Made by a program: the position numbers and the translations under genes | Assembly: GCA_947175325.1 (NCBI GenBank) | Contig: CAMWME010000014.1 | Span: forward strand, 1-32,801 | Reading direction: 5' to 3' | Source: an uncultured Clostridia bacterium | Lineage (GTDB): Bacteria > Bacillota > Clostridia > Christensenellales > Borkfalkiaceae | Length of the DNA: 32,801 bases | Notes under the pieces: model-generated | Told to the model about the DNA's origin: nothing | Database searches by the model: none | Seen by the model: only the letters and a program-made list of their open reading frames with translations | Shown: in pieces, positions 16,804 to 25,292 of the stretch | Position numbering within the stretch: position 1 is the first letter of the stretch | Layout: the number at the start of each line of letters is the position of its first letter

Positions 16804-18387
16804 TTAATCCTTATTTGAATTATCAATTCCGCCGAAAAGAATGTTGAAATATTCGCTGACGTACTCGAAGTCGCCGTTCAATATTCTGTCGAAAAATCTT
16901 TGATAATACTCGTTTAATAATTTACCGTACTCTACGTACTCGCCCGTGTCGGGGTCGAAAATTTTATCGTTACTTCCGAAGATAATTTCGCCGCTGCCGT
17001 AACCGCCGTTAGGGTCGCCGGGACCGCCGGGGGTGTTGCCGCCGGGGTCTGTGCCGGGGGTGTTGCCGCCGCTTGTACCTTCGTTAGCATCGCTGAGTAC
17101 GGGTAATTCGCCAAGCGGTACGCCGAAGATATCGGAGAGTTTTCTTCTTGTGAAAACGTCCATTATGCGGTTATAGCTTTGTTCTTTTAAAATGGTTACG
17201 AGTCCGTTTTTAAAAGTATCGAAAGCCCCGTCGATTTGCGTGTTAAGGGTGCTTATGCCGTAGCCCTTGCCAACCAAATTGTAGGTATTGCGAAGGCTTA
17301 CCCTTAAATCGTTTACGCAACCGTACAGCGCGTCGTCCTCGTTAACGCCGGAAGCGGTGAGTGAAGCCGTAAGCCCGCCGACAAACGCGTTGAGCTTTGC
17401 GCCGTTATCGCTATTGCTTTCAAGGTGCAGCGGGGTACACGAAGCCAAAACTACTTCTTCAAGAACTTCGGCTATCATATCGCCCAACTCGTATTCGAGC
17501 GCTTTTATAAATCTGAAATTAGTAAGCTGAGCGTATGAGGATTTGTAAACAGCAACCGCGTTAGGGATAGCCGTGGCAAGTTCCTCGTCGTACGCTTTCA
17601 AGTGTTCGCAAATTTTTTGGTAAGTGTTTGCGGTGTCGGTTACGCCGTCTAACATCTGAACCGTTGCATAAATGCACTGCTTCATGCGGGTTTGGGTATC
17701 AACTGATTTAAGGGTTTTATCCATATCCTCAACGATTTGAATAAACGCGGGTTTTATGGTTGCATCGTCAAGGGAGCAATTTCTTAAATCGAGAATAAGG
17801 TCCGCTATCGCCGCTTGCTGTTCGAGGCTGTACTCCCAAAATTCGGGTCCCCTTTCCGTTGCGCCGGTGTTGCCCGAAGCCGTGCCCGAGCCGTCGTCCC
17901 TCGTAAGAGGCGGAATTGCAAGTGCGGGAACGATAATCGCAACGGCAAGCACCGCGCAAGCCACGCACTGCCATAAGCGCGTGGTAACGAAGTACTGCCA
18001 TAAGCTTTTTGCAGTGAGTTGACGCTTGGGAAGGTTATTTAAAATTTCACCCGTGGCTTCACGCTGTAAGACTAAAATGTCCCCCTCTTGGTCGGCAAAC
18101 TCTACCATCGTTTGAACCTTTTCGTTCAAGCCGTACTCTTTATCAATTCTTTTCGCGGACTTGACGTCCGTGGGGCGAAAGACGAAGAACAAACCCGTTC
18201 CCGAGCCCGCGGCAACCGCTGCGCCGATAAGAATATAAAAGCCGAAATGAAGGTCTACGCCGCTGAGTTTAAGCGCAAGCAAAACCACGCCGACCGCAAA
18301 CAGCCCGCACGATACGCCGCAAATAACGCTTTTAATTACGGCTTCCAATAAATGTTTGTGTTTTAATTTTTCAAAACTTTCGCTCAT
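16804..18387 (-). CDS. DUF4175-like membrane protein, first gene of the MoxR operon
   Basis: A protein of about 527 residues has two N-terminal helices (about 19-40 and 46-66), a third near 130-150, and a long extracytoplasmic alpha-helical part. It ends with a Gly/Pro/Asn-rich segment (about 435-465) before a last charged region. The phrase RIDKEYGLNEKVQTMVEF after the second helix resembles the A-x-x-LD-x-x-LGL-x-E-R-x-x-T-A-x-E pattern of DUF4175-type proteins that accompany MoxR operons; this is a family-level guess. Three in-frame starts exist: TTG 18408, ATG 18399 and ATG 18387. I chose 18387 because GGAAA precedes it at a workable distance, but 18399 is nearly as good. Confidence 0.7.
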   Translation of the reverse strand: MSESFEKLKHKHLLEAVIKSVICGVSCGLFAVGVVLLALKLSGVDLHFGFYILIGAAVAAGSGTGLFFVFRPTDVKSAKRIDKEYGLNEKVQTMVEFADQEGDILVLQREATGEILNNLPKRQLTAKSLWQYFVTTRLWQCVACAVLAVAIIVPALAIPPLTRDDGSGTASGNTGATERGPEFWEYSLEQQAAIADLILDLRNCSLDDATIKPAFIQIVEDMDKTLKSVDTQTRMKQCIYATVQMLDGVTDTANTYQKICEHLKAYDEELATAIPNAVAVYKSSYAQLTNFRFIKALEYELGDMIAEVLEEVVLASCTPLHLESNSDNGAKLNAFVGGLTASLTASGVNEDDALYGCVNDLRVSLRNTYNLVGKGYGISTLNTQIDGAFDTFKNGLVTILKEQSYNRIMDVFTRRKLSDIFGVPLGELPVLSDANEGTSGGNTPGTDPGGNTPGGPGDPNGGYGSGEIIFGSNDKIFDPDTGEYVEYGKLLNEYYQRFFDRILNGDFEYVSEYFNILFGGIDNSNKD

Positions 18388-18457
18388 ATATTTTTCCATT
18401 TTATTCAAAAAATGTATAATTATAGAAAAAATACATTATAAATTACATATTTTTTTC

Positions 18458-18486
18458 ATAATATCATAATTTTTATACAATAGCAA
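18458..18486 (-). promoter_or_regulatory. Probable promoter of the six-gene MoxR/VWA operon
   Basis: TTGCTA (18486..18481) and TATTAT (18463..18458) are separated by 17 bases on the minus strand, just downstream of the terminator of the previous operon. Two further TATAAT-like boxes lie closer to the gene (18415-18445) without clear -35 partners, so the exact start is uncertain. Confidence 0.5.
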
Positions 18487-18547
18487 GCAAAAACCGCCCA
18501 AATTGCTTATTGATATTATAATATCGAAAAACGGCGTATCCCGTGCA

Positions 18548-18580
18548 AAAAAGCCGTCTGCGGTTGGCAGACGGCTTTTT
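18548..18580 (-). terminator. Strong terminator of the GH3 operon
   Basis: A perfect 14-base stem (AAAAAGCCGTCTGC with its complement, arms 18548-18561 and 18567-18580) with a five-base loop and a T-run starts two bases after the stop codon of the last gene. It closes the operon and separates it from the MoxR promoter. Confidence 0.9.
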
Positions 18581-18582
18581 AA

Positions 18583-19371
18583 TTATTCGTTTGAAATTTC
18601 TCGTAATTTTTTGCGCTTTTGGATAGCTTCTTTTATTATCGGTCCTATATGCACCGCGGTTATTGCAAACGCGCCTATCGCGATTATAGTTGCAAGGTAC
18701 GCGCCGTAGCCGTGTTTTAAATTCAGTATCGGCAAGCCGTCTATCGGCGGGTGTACGAGGAAGAAGAAATTGATATCGTACATTCCGTTTCTCGAATATA
18801 CTTGCAGCGCGCCGTTGACCCATAGCATTATAATTACGAGTGCAAGCAAGATTATTACGTTTCTTATATACGCCTTTAATTTTAAATCGACTTGCTTGGT
18901 GATTATTAAGTACAGTGAGAACCACACGATGCCCGAGTGGTAAATGAAGCCTTGCCATACCTTAATAGTATTTTTTACATTTGAACCAACGAAGAAAACG
19001 CCGTCGTTGGGGATTAAAATGGCAAGTATTCCGCCGCAAAGCGCAACGGGCACGTAGAAGCTTAAAAGCGCGGATTTTACTTTTTCGTTTTTGGTAAGCG
19101 CAAGCGCAAACACTATGAATATAAGGATAGAGCAAAGATGCAACGGGAGCGCGGATACGTCGATAAAGCCGCCGAGCCCGCCCTTCCATTTAAGTGCGTC
19201 GTATTCCTTTATGCGCGAAAAAACTTTTACGAGCTCGCTTAAAACGGAATAACCGACCGCCACCCAAAGCGCGGTTTTATATTTCCATTTTTGAAGCAGC
19301 GACCAAGTAAGCATTCCGCCTATTATGACTGCACATATGGCAATCCATGCAAAATGAAGTCCCGTAAACAT
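18583..19371 (-). CDS. Polytopic membrane protein, YwaF/TIGR02206-like
   Basis: This 262-residue protein has about seven hydrophobic segments and a basic C-terminal tail (KKRKKLREISNE). The motif SALPLHLCSI near residue 73-82, a conserved His late in the chain (HPPIDG), and a size of about 260 resemble the YwaF/TIGR02206 family of integral membrane proteins, whose biochemical role is not established. It starts four bases after the upstream stop, so it belongs to the GH3 operon as its third gene, and its stop abuts the terminator. A transport or lipid-related role is possible, but nothing in the sequence decides. Confidence 0.65.
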   Translation of the reverse strand: MFTGLHFAWIAICAVIIGGMLTWSLLQKWKYKTALWVAVGYSVLSELVKVFSRIKEYDALKWKGGLGGFIDVSALPLHLCSILIFIVFALALTKNEKVKSALLSFYVPVALCGGILAILIPNDGVFFVGSNVKNTIKVWQGFIYHSGIVWFSLYLIITKQVDLKLKAYIRNVIILLALVIIMLWVNGALQVYSRNGMYDINFFFLVHPPIDGLPILNLKHGYGAYLATIIAIGAFAITAVHIGPIIKEAIQKRKKLREISNE

Positions 19372-19375
19372 ATTA

Positions 19376-20356
19376 TTATTTTTCTTCTTTGGTGTCGTTT
19401 AATGCGTTAAACGCCTCTTCCTTTTCGTTTTTAATCTTTATTGCCTCGACCGCGTTATCGAAAGCCTTTTGGATTTTTTCGGGATAAGCCGCCTTTTCCT
19501 CTTCTTTAAGCTTAGGGTTTTCCGAAGCTTTGACGATTGCAAAATAGGTCATCGCCTTTGCGTTTACTTGCGATTTCGCTTTTGCGTATTCCTTTTCGGC
19601 GTTGTTCTTTAACGCCTTGTCTTCCCAAAGGTTCATTTTGGCTTCGGCCTTTGCAACCTTTTCCGCGGGTGCGTTAGCCGCAACTAATTTTTCGTACTTT
19701 GCCCTTGCCTTCTTTGCCATCTTGTTGTTATCGGGGAAGATAACCATAAAGATAAAGAAGAAAATTACCATTGAAACGCCGCCCGTTAAAACGGTTTTAA
19801 GTAGTCCGTTAACGATGTCGGGGCTGCCCCAGTGAAGTAAGAACGCGTTGCACACGCCCCAAAGTGCGTTGGTTGCTACCGATACGAGCACCCAGCCGAT
19901 AAAGTACCACATTGCTTGGAACCAAGGGTTGCCGTGAGAGCGGTAAGTGATATTTCTTTGCAGCGGGAAGTTTATGCACTGCGCCGTGAATACTGCGATT
20001 TCAAAGCAGATAAAGGTTGCCCAGCCGTCTTGGTCGCCGAAAATAATAAATTCGTTTCCGCCCGCCGCGCCGATGGGTATCATAGGCCAGCCCACGGGAC
20101 CCGTCTTGGGCAAGAACAAGGGCACGACAGCCATAATTATGAACTGCCAAATGGTTACGCCCATCGAGAATACTACGAAGAAAAATACCTTGTAGACGAG
20201 CGCGGAAAACTTGGGTTTTTTATCGCAGAAGCCGTACCATACGCCCAGCCACCAACGAAGGATTTTTTGGAAAAACCTTACGAAGGCGTTACCCGATAAC
20301 GGTTTGATTTGGCTTTGAATGTCCTCTGCCGTGTACTCTTTTACTTCTTCACTCAT
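19376..20356 (-). CDS. GtrA-like polytopic membrane protein with charged C-terminal tail
   Basis: This 326-residue protein has four or more membrane helices between about residues 50 and 212, and then a highly charged Lys/Glu/Ala-rich tail of about 115 residues likely to form coiled coil. QCINFPLQRNITYRSHGNP (about 132-150) resembles the NF-x-x-x-R-x-x-x-F pattern of GtrA-like proteins, which help move lipid-linked sugars, but the match is partial. It starts one base after the GH3 stop, with GGGAG inside the end of that gene as its ribosome binding site, so translation is coupled. The long tail is unusual for GtrA proteins. Confidence 0.55.
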   Translation of the reverse strand: MSEEVKEYTAEDIQSQIKPLSGNAFVRFFQKILRWWLGVWYGFCDKKPKFSALVYKVFFFVVFSMGVTIWQFIIMAVVPLFLPKTGPVGWPMIPIGAAGGNEFIIFGDQDGWATFICFEIAVFTAQCINFPLQRNITYRSHGNPWFQAMWYFIGWVLVSVATNALWGVCNAFLLHWGSPDIVNGLLKTVLTGGVSMVIFFFIFMVIFPDNNKMAKKARAKYEKLVAANAPAEKVAKAEAKMNLWEDKALKNNAEKEYAKAKSQVNAKAMTYFAIVKASENPKLKEEEKAAYPEKIQKAFDNAVEAIKIKNEKEEAFNALNDTKEEK

Positions 20357-20357
20357 T

Positions 20358-22754
20358 TTACTTTTCTCCCTTTTTTACTTTTTCCTTTGAAAAAAATCTG
20401 CCTAAGCCTTTAAAGAAATGACCGTTGAAAATTAAAAGCAAAGCTTCCATTTGCCTACGGCTCATACCGCCGAACTTGGCAAGCCCCCTTACGGGCTGAT
20501 GCAGTACGCCCATTACCAAAGTGTTTGCGGTCGTTCTGTTGCCCGTCTTTTTCAAAAACGCTATTGCAAACCTTATGACGCCCGCGAACGCTCTGCCGAC
20601 CCAACGCTTGGAATATCTGAGGTCTGCAACGGTGCAGTTTTCGTGGATAACCATTCGGTTTTTCTTGTAGAAGTTATAGCCCGATTTGGGGATATCTCTG
20701 CCGAGCAGCGTTTTGAATTCCGCGTCCGATACTGCCTTTATGTTGCCGTTGTAATACGAGGGCAGTTGCGCCTTGTCGTAGGGGCAGTCTTCAGTGGTGG
20801 CTTGTTTTGAAATACTTGCTTCGAGCTTAATATCCGCTATGCTTGCGCCGATATAGAACTGATACTCGCCCCCCTCTACTTCCCACTTGTTCGTGTTTAC
20901 GTTGAAGTAGCGGAAAGTTTTATCGTCGAAGGAAATGGTAACTTTTACGCTTTCGCCCGACTTTATAAATACCTTTTTAAAGCCTTTAAGCTCCTTTGCG
21001 GGACGGAAGATTTTGCCGCCCTTTTTGCCGATATAAAGCTGCGCTATCTCCGCGCCGTCGTAGCTGCCCGCGTTGGTGATTTTAAAGGTAACGCCCTTTT
21101 CGGTTACCGAGATATCGGAGTATTCGAATTTCGTGTAAGAAAGTCCGTAACCGAACGGGTACGCAACGGGGACTTTTGCCGTGTCGTAATAACGGTAGCC
21201 TATATACAAGCCCTCGCGGTACTCCACCGTCATTTGCTTGCCCGGGAAGTAGTTTGCCGTTGAGCAGTCATCGTATTTTACGGGGAAGGTTTCGGCAAGC
21301 TTACCGCTGGGGTTGACTTTACCGGTAATTACGTCCATTACCGACTTTGCGCCCGCTTGACCCGAAAGACAGCCGTACACTATTGCGTTGGAGCTGCGGC
21401 ACCAGTTCGTTTCGATAGCACTGCCGCAAGACAGCACGAGCACGAGTTTTTTACTGAATACGCGGACTTGCCTAAACAGCTCGATTTGGTTTTGAGGGAT
21501 TTTGATATGCTCCCTATCCAAACCCTCCGCCTCGCTGACTTCGTCCAAGCCTAAGCAAAGAACTACCACGTCCGCTCGTTTTGCAAGCTTGACGGCTTTT
21601 CTTATAAGCTTGGGTTTATCCTTGCCGTATCTGTCGAAGCCCTTTTCGTAGCCGATGAAATTCAAATTATCTTTTTCGTCCAAAAGCGAGGTAAGCTTCG
21701 TGGGGTTGACCACCGACGAGCCCGCGCCTTGGTATCTGGGTTTATCCGCAAAGTCGCCGATAATTGCAACTTCAACTTCGTTATTCAAGGGAAGAATTCC
21801 GTCGTTTTTCAAAAGTACGATGCTTTCTTCCGCACATTTCTGCGCTAAATTATGGTGCGCTTCCGTATCGAACGGCTTGCCCTTTTCGCCTTCGGAGGTC
21901 TTTTCGATAAGCGTTAAAATTCTTTCTACGCTTTCGTCAACGAATTTAATATCGAGCTCTCCGCTTTCAACCGCTTTGACTATATCGTCCGCGCCGTATC
22001 TGCAAGACGGCATTTCCAAATCACTGCCAGCCTTCGTGGAGGCAACCTTGTTGTTGGTGCCCGCCCAGTCGGAGATTACCACGCCGTCGAAGCCCCACTC
22101 TCCGCGCAAAATATCGCGGATAAGATGCTCGTTTTCGTCGGCGAATTTGCCGTTGACTTCGTTGTACGAGGACATTATCGCATTGGTTTTGCCCTCTTTT
22201 ACGGCTATTTCGAAAGCTGTTAAATATATCTCGCGCAAGGTGCGTTCGTCCATTACGCTGTCGGTAACCATTCTGCGCTCTTCTTGGTTGTTGCCCGCAA
22301 AGTGCTTTACGCACGCCGAGGTGCCGTTTGCTTGTATGCCCCTTATATACGCCGCCGCCATTTTACCCGCAAGGTACGGGTCCTCGGAAAAGTACTCGAA
22401 GTTTCTGCCGCAACGGGGGTTGCGCTTCATACAAGTGCCTGGGCCTAATAAGACGTTGACGCTTAAAGACGCCGCCTCGGTGCCGAGTGCTTTGCCCATT
22501 TCTTCGCCCAGCTCTTCGTTCCACGAGTTTGCCATAGTTGCAGCCGTGGGGAAGCAGGTTGCGGGGATACTTGCGTTTAAGCCGAGGTGGTCCGCCTTAG
22601 CCGCTTGGCGCCGAAGTCCGTGAGGCCCGTCGGATAAAAATATCGACGGCACGCCAAGTTCCGGAAAGTCGAGCGTTTGCCAGAAGTCTTTACCCGTCAA
22701 AAAGTCCGCCTTTTGGCGCAAAGTCATACTTTCGATTATCTTGCCCTTATCCAT
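20358..22754 (-). CDS. Glycoside hydrolase family 3 beta-glucosidase-like enzyme
   Basis: This 798-residue GH3 enzyme should release terminal beta-linked sugars from oligosaccharides. It has the (beta/alpha)8 domain with SDGPHG (41-46), CGRNFEYFSEDP (115-126), KHFAGN (150-155) and the nucleophile Asp229 in VISDWAG. The alpha/beta sandwich domain follows (IVLLKNDGILPL..., GLDEVSEAEGLDRE), then a fibronectin III-like domain. The last 120 residues are an extra tail with hydrophobic and basic stretches (e.g. FNGHFFKGLGRFFSKEKVKK) that may touch the membrane. No signal peptide is present, so it is probably cytoplasmic. It leads a three-gene operon with two membrane proteins. The exact sugar cannot be read from the sequence. 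Confidence 0.92.
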   Translation of the reverse strand: MDKGKIIESMTLRQKADFLTGKDFWQTLDFPELGVPSIFLSDGPHGLRRQAAKADHLGLNASIPATCFPTAATMANSWNEELGEEMGKALGTEAASLSVNVLLGPGTCMKRNPRCGRNFEYFSEDPYLAGKMAAAYIRGIQANGTSACVKHFAGNNQEERRMVTDSVMDERTLREIYLTAFEIAVKEGKTNAIMSSYNEVNGKFADENEHLIRDILRGEWGFDGVVISDWAGTNNKVASTKAGSDLEMPSCRYGADDIVKAVESGELDIKFVDESVERILTLIEKTSEGEKGKPFDTEAHHNLAQKCAEESIVLLKNDGILPLNNEVEVAIIGDFADKPRYQGAGSSVVNPTKLTSLLDEKDNLNFIGYEKGFDRYGKDKPKLIRKAVKLAKRADVVVLCLGLDEVSEAEGLDREHIKIPQNQIELFRQVRVFSKKLVLVLSCGSAIETNWCRSSNAIVYGCLSGQAGAKSVMDVITGKVNPSGKLAETFPVKYDDCSTANYFPGKQMTVEYREGLYIGYRYYDTAKVPVAYPFGYGLSYTKFEYSDISVTEKGVTFKITNAGSYDGAEIAQLYIGKKGGKIFRPAKELKGFKKVFIKSGESVKVTISFDDKTFRYFNVNTNKWEVEGGEYQFYIGASIADIKLEASISKQATTEDCPYDKAQLPSYYNGNIKAVSDAEFKTLLGRDIPKSGYNFYKKNRMVIHENCTVADLRYSKRWVGRAFAGVIRFAIAFLKKTGNRTTANTLVMGVLHQPVRGLAKFGGMSRRQMEALLLIFNGHFFKGLGRFFSKEKVKKGEK

Positions 22755-22811
22755 TTAACACCTCTTTACACCCTTTACGAATTAATGAAATAATTTTTCA
22801 TAACTTGTAAT

Positions 22812-22841
22812 ATTGTAACATAAGCCTTTTTTGTTTGTCAA
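22812..22841 (-). promoter_or_regulatory. Sigma-A promoter of the GH3 operon
   Basis: A perfect TTGACA (22841..22836) and TACAAT (22817..22812) are 18 bases apart. Transcription would start near 22805, giving a leader of about 50 bases ending in GAGGTG before the ATG at 22754. Confidence 0.75.
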
Positions 22842-22891
22842 TATTATATAGTTAAATTGTCGATTTATTACTTATATTGCAGTGCGCGCTG

Positions 22892-22948
22892 TCGTCCGCC
22901 GGCACCTTTTAGGTGTAAACGCCGTATAATGTATAAGACGATTTTTTT
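22892..22948 (+). other. Possible upstream leader structure with T-run
   Basis: TCGTC (22892-22896) can pair with GACGA (22937-22941), which is followed by T7 (22942-22948). Inside, CGGCACCT and AGGTG...CCG form a second hairpin (22900-22924). A perfect TATAAT (22925-22930) lies within the same stretch but has no good -35, so it may be a promoter or only part of the fold. Promoter and structure cannot both be right as drawn; I record both. Confidence 0.3.
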
Positions 22949-22951
22949 ATT

Positions 22952-23003
22952 TGCTACATATTCACCCTTGCTTACGGCACGGGCGGATATGTAGTATTTT
23001 TTT
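22952..23003 (+). terminator. Terminator-like hairpin in the leader of the DUF11 cassette
   Basis: CTACATATTC-A-CCC (22954-22967) pairs with GGG-C-GGATATGTAG (22981-22994) with one mismatch and one wobble. After one more mismatch, TGC/GCA continues inward and leaves a five-base loop. T7 (22997-23003) follows, and then the ribosome binding site. A terminator placed exactly between a transcription start and the coding region is typical of attenuators or riboswitch platforms; it may alternatively be a stabilising 5' hairpin. Confidence 0.6.
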
Positions 23004-23005
23004 AC

Positions 23006-23013
23006 AAAAGGAG
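23006..23013 (+). promoter_or_regulatory. Ribosome binding site of the first DUF11 gene
   Basis: AAAAGGAG ends six bases before the ATG at 23020. It excludes the longer TTG-initiated frame beginning at 22951, which would read through the leader hairpin. Confidence 0.85.
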
Positions 23014-23019
23014 ATTATT

Positions 23020-24723
23020 ATGCCTTTCATTCAACGATATTCCGACGTAAAAAAAGGCGGTATCGTTTTTACGGGCAATACGCTTGGTTTAAGCAAAGCT
23101 TCAAACCAAAACGCCCCCGGCACGGAGGGCTCGATAGGCGCGTTTACAAGCCTTAACCCCGCCTTGCAAGTGGGAACCTTCCCCGCGGGGACTACGCTTG
23201 ACTATACGCAAAACGGCTCCCGCGCGGTGCTGAATTTGCCCGCCGGCTCTACCGTTTTATATGCGGAGCTCGTTTGGGGCGGGTTGTTCCGCTCGTCCGT
23301 GAACAATATTTCCGCGCTGACGAATAACAGCGTAACCTTTACTACCCCTCTCGGCGCGTTTACGGTTGCGCCCGACCCCGTAACGGCGCAAAGCTTCAAT
23401 ATTCCCGCCGACGACATTACGGTAGGTTTTTACGTGAGGACGGCGAACGTAACCGCTTTGGTGCAAGCCGCGCTTGCGGGGACCTACTCCGTTCAAGGCG
23501 TACCCGCGCTTATCGAGGCCATTGACAGCCGAACTGCCGACACCAACCACGCGGGTTGGACGCTTGCGGTAGTTTACGAAAACGCGGGCTTGCCTTTAAG
23601 AAATATGACCGTTTATTGCGGCGGCACCGTAGTTTCGCCGAATACGGGCAGTACGACCATAACCGTTTCTAACTTCTTAACACCCGAAGTTTTGCCCATA
23701 ACGGGTAAAATATTCGTTTCCGCACAAGAAGGCGACGCCGTGCTGACTGGCGACCAGATGCTGTTCGGGCAAAGCGTTGCCACCCTTACGAATCTTTCGG
23801 GGCCGAACAACCCGCAGAACAACTTTTTTGCTTCTCAGATAAATAACGCAAACGGAACTCTTGACACGACGGGTACCTTTGGTACCCGCAACGCGAACGC
23901 CGCGGCGGGGACGAACACTTCGGCGTGCCGTCAAGGCTGGGATATAACCGCCGTGGACGTATCAAACAAGCTTGCGGCAAACCAGTCGAGCGCGGTTATC
24001 CGCTTTACGAGCGACGGCGACCTTTACGTGCCGAACGCGCTTGCACTTTTAATTGACAGCAAGGGCGCAAACCTTGTAATTACGAAATCGGCCGACAAGA
24101 CTTTTGCGGAAGTGGGTGAAGAAATCACCTACACCCTCGCCATACAAAACACTGGCACCGTGGACGCACTGAATACCACGATAACCGATATGTTGCCGCC
24201 CGAAACCAGCTTGGTTGCAAACTCGGTAACGGTCGACGGCGTGCCCTATGCCGGAGCGCTGCCCGTAGTTATTCCTACGATAGCGCCCGACCAGACGGTT
24301 ACCGTAACTTTCAAAGTTACGGTAAACAGCTTGCCCGCAGTGAACCCCGTATTCAATATTGCAAGGGCGGACTACGAATTTTTCCCCTTTGCGGGATACC
24401 CCGCAACGAGCTTTTCAAACTCTAATCCCGTTGCGGTATATATAATATCGCGCAGTATGACGATAGTTAAAAGCGTTGACAAGGCTTACGCCGTAAAGGG
24501 CGATATTTTGACCTATACTTCGGTTATAACCAACACGGGAAGCGTGCCCGTAACCGAGGTTATTTTCAAGGACGAAATACCCGCGGGCACGACTTTTATT
24601 GACGGCTCGGTAACGGTAAACGGCGTAAGCTTCCCCGCGTATAACCCCGAAACGGGATTTTTTGCCGCGAACTTGACCCCGCAAGCAAGCGTAACCGTAG
24701 TATTTCAAGTACGAGTAAACTAA
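23020..24723 (+). CDS. DUF11-repeat protein with MPFIQR-type N-terminal domain
   Basis: This 567-residue protein starts MPFIQRYSDVKKGGIVFTGN, which I recognise as the conserved start of a family of DUF11 proteins in Bacillus and Clostridium. Residues 1-345 are a beta-rich domain with typical phrases (LNPALQVGTFPAGTT, AELVWGG, TNHAGWTLAVVYEN, EGDAVLTGDQ, ACRQGWDIT). Two DUF11/TIGR01451 repeats follow at about 350-465 and 480-567 (KSADKTFAEVGEEITYTLAIQNTG; KSVDKAYAVKGD). There is no Sec signal peptide or anchor, so how it leaves the cell, if it does, is unclear; release on mother-cell lysis is one option. It stops directly after a repeat, and TAAGGAG forms both the stop and the next gene's ribosome binding site. 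Confidence 0.85.
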   Translation: MPFIQRYSDVKKGGIVFTGNTLGLSKASNQNAPGTEGSIGAFTSLNPALQVGTFPAGTTLDYTQNGSRAVLNLPAGSTVLYAELVWGGLFRSSVNNISALTNNSVTFTTPLGAFTVAPDPVTAQSFNIPADDITVGFYVRTANVTALVQAALAGTYSVQGVPALIEAIDSRTADTNHAGWTLAVVYENAGLPLRNMTVYCGGTVVSPNTGSTTITVSNFLTPEVLPITGKIFVSAQEGDAVLTGDQMLFGQSVATLTNLSGPNNPQNNFFASQINNANGTLDTTGTFGTRNANAAAGTNTSACRQGWDITAVDVSNKLAANQSSAVIRFTSDGDLYVPNALALLIDSKGANLVITKSADKTFAEVGEEITYTLAIQNTGTVDALNTTITDMLPPETSLVANSVTVDGVPYAGALPVVIPTIAPDQTVTVTFKVTVNSLPAVNPVFNIARADYEFFPFAGYPATSFSNSNPVAVYIISRSMTIVKSVDKAYAVKGDILTYTSVITNTGSVPVTEVIFKDEIPAGTTFIDGSVTVNGVSFPAYNPETGFFAANLTPQASVTVVFQVRVN

Positions 24724-25292
24724 GGAGAATTTTTATATGATAATACCCAACCAATCGAATATTGCCTTCAACTACGTTTTGCCCGACGGGCAGACGATTG
24801 CCGCGAACTTGGACAGCAATATCGTAAACACGGAAATTTTGACCTATTCCGTTCCCAAAATTAAGAGCGGCGACAAGACATTTATGCAAGAGGGCGAAAC
24901 CTCCGTGCATACCGTAGTTATAACCAATAACTCACAGACGCCGCTTATCAGTCTTTCGCTAAAAGACAATATGTCGCCCGGCGCAACTTACGTTGCGGGC
25001 AGCGTAACCGTGAACGGCGTGGCGCAGCCCACTTACGACCCCGTAGCGGGCTTCCCCCTCCCCGACCTTGCCGTAGGTCAAGCGGTTACGGTAACTTACA
25101 CCATTCAAGCAAACAACCCCTTAACGCAGTCGACCGTAACGGACTATGCTACGCTGACTTACTCGGTAAACGACCAGACGAGACAAATCCTAACCTTTAC
25201 CGAAAACACGAACACCGTTACCGTGCAGATTATTTCGAACAGAATTACGAACGTGAAGAGCGTTGACAAGGCTTACGCCGTTAAGGGCGATA
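24472..25292 (+). repeat. Near-identical DUF11 repeat segments in two adjacent genes
   Basis: 34 bases at 24472-24505 recur at 25259-25292 with one difference (encoding SVDKAYAVKGD). A second pair, 25048-25092 and 25441-25485, is also almost identical (GFPLPDLAVG). The similarity at DNA level points to recent duplication or gene conversion between repeats on both sides of the gene boundary. Confidence 0.8.

Noticed and set aside
21655-22623. 322-codon plus-strand frame inside the GH3 gene
   Set aside because: It runs antisense to conserved GH3 motifs, including the nucleophile region, so it is a by-product of codon bias.
22890-22950. tRNA-like or known riboswitch aptamer before the DUF11 gene
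   Set aside because: Some stems pair, but no cloverleaf, T-loop or consensus core of a known riboswitch class could be matched.
22951-23019. Upstream TTG start for the first DUF11 protein
   Set aside because: It would translate the leader hairpin; the AAAAGGAG site and the conserved MPFIQR start both favour the ATG at 23020.
24721-24740. Stop between the DUF11 genes as a pseudogene mutation
   Set aside because: A fitting ribosome binding site overlaps the stop and an ATG follows in good context, so a true gene boundary is more likely than decay.
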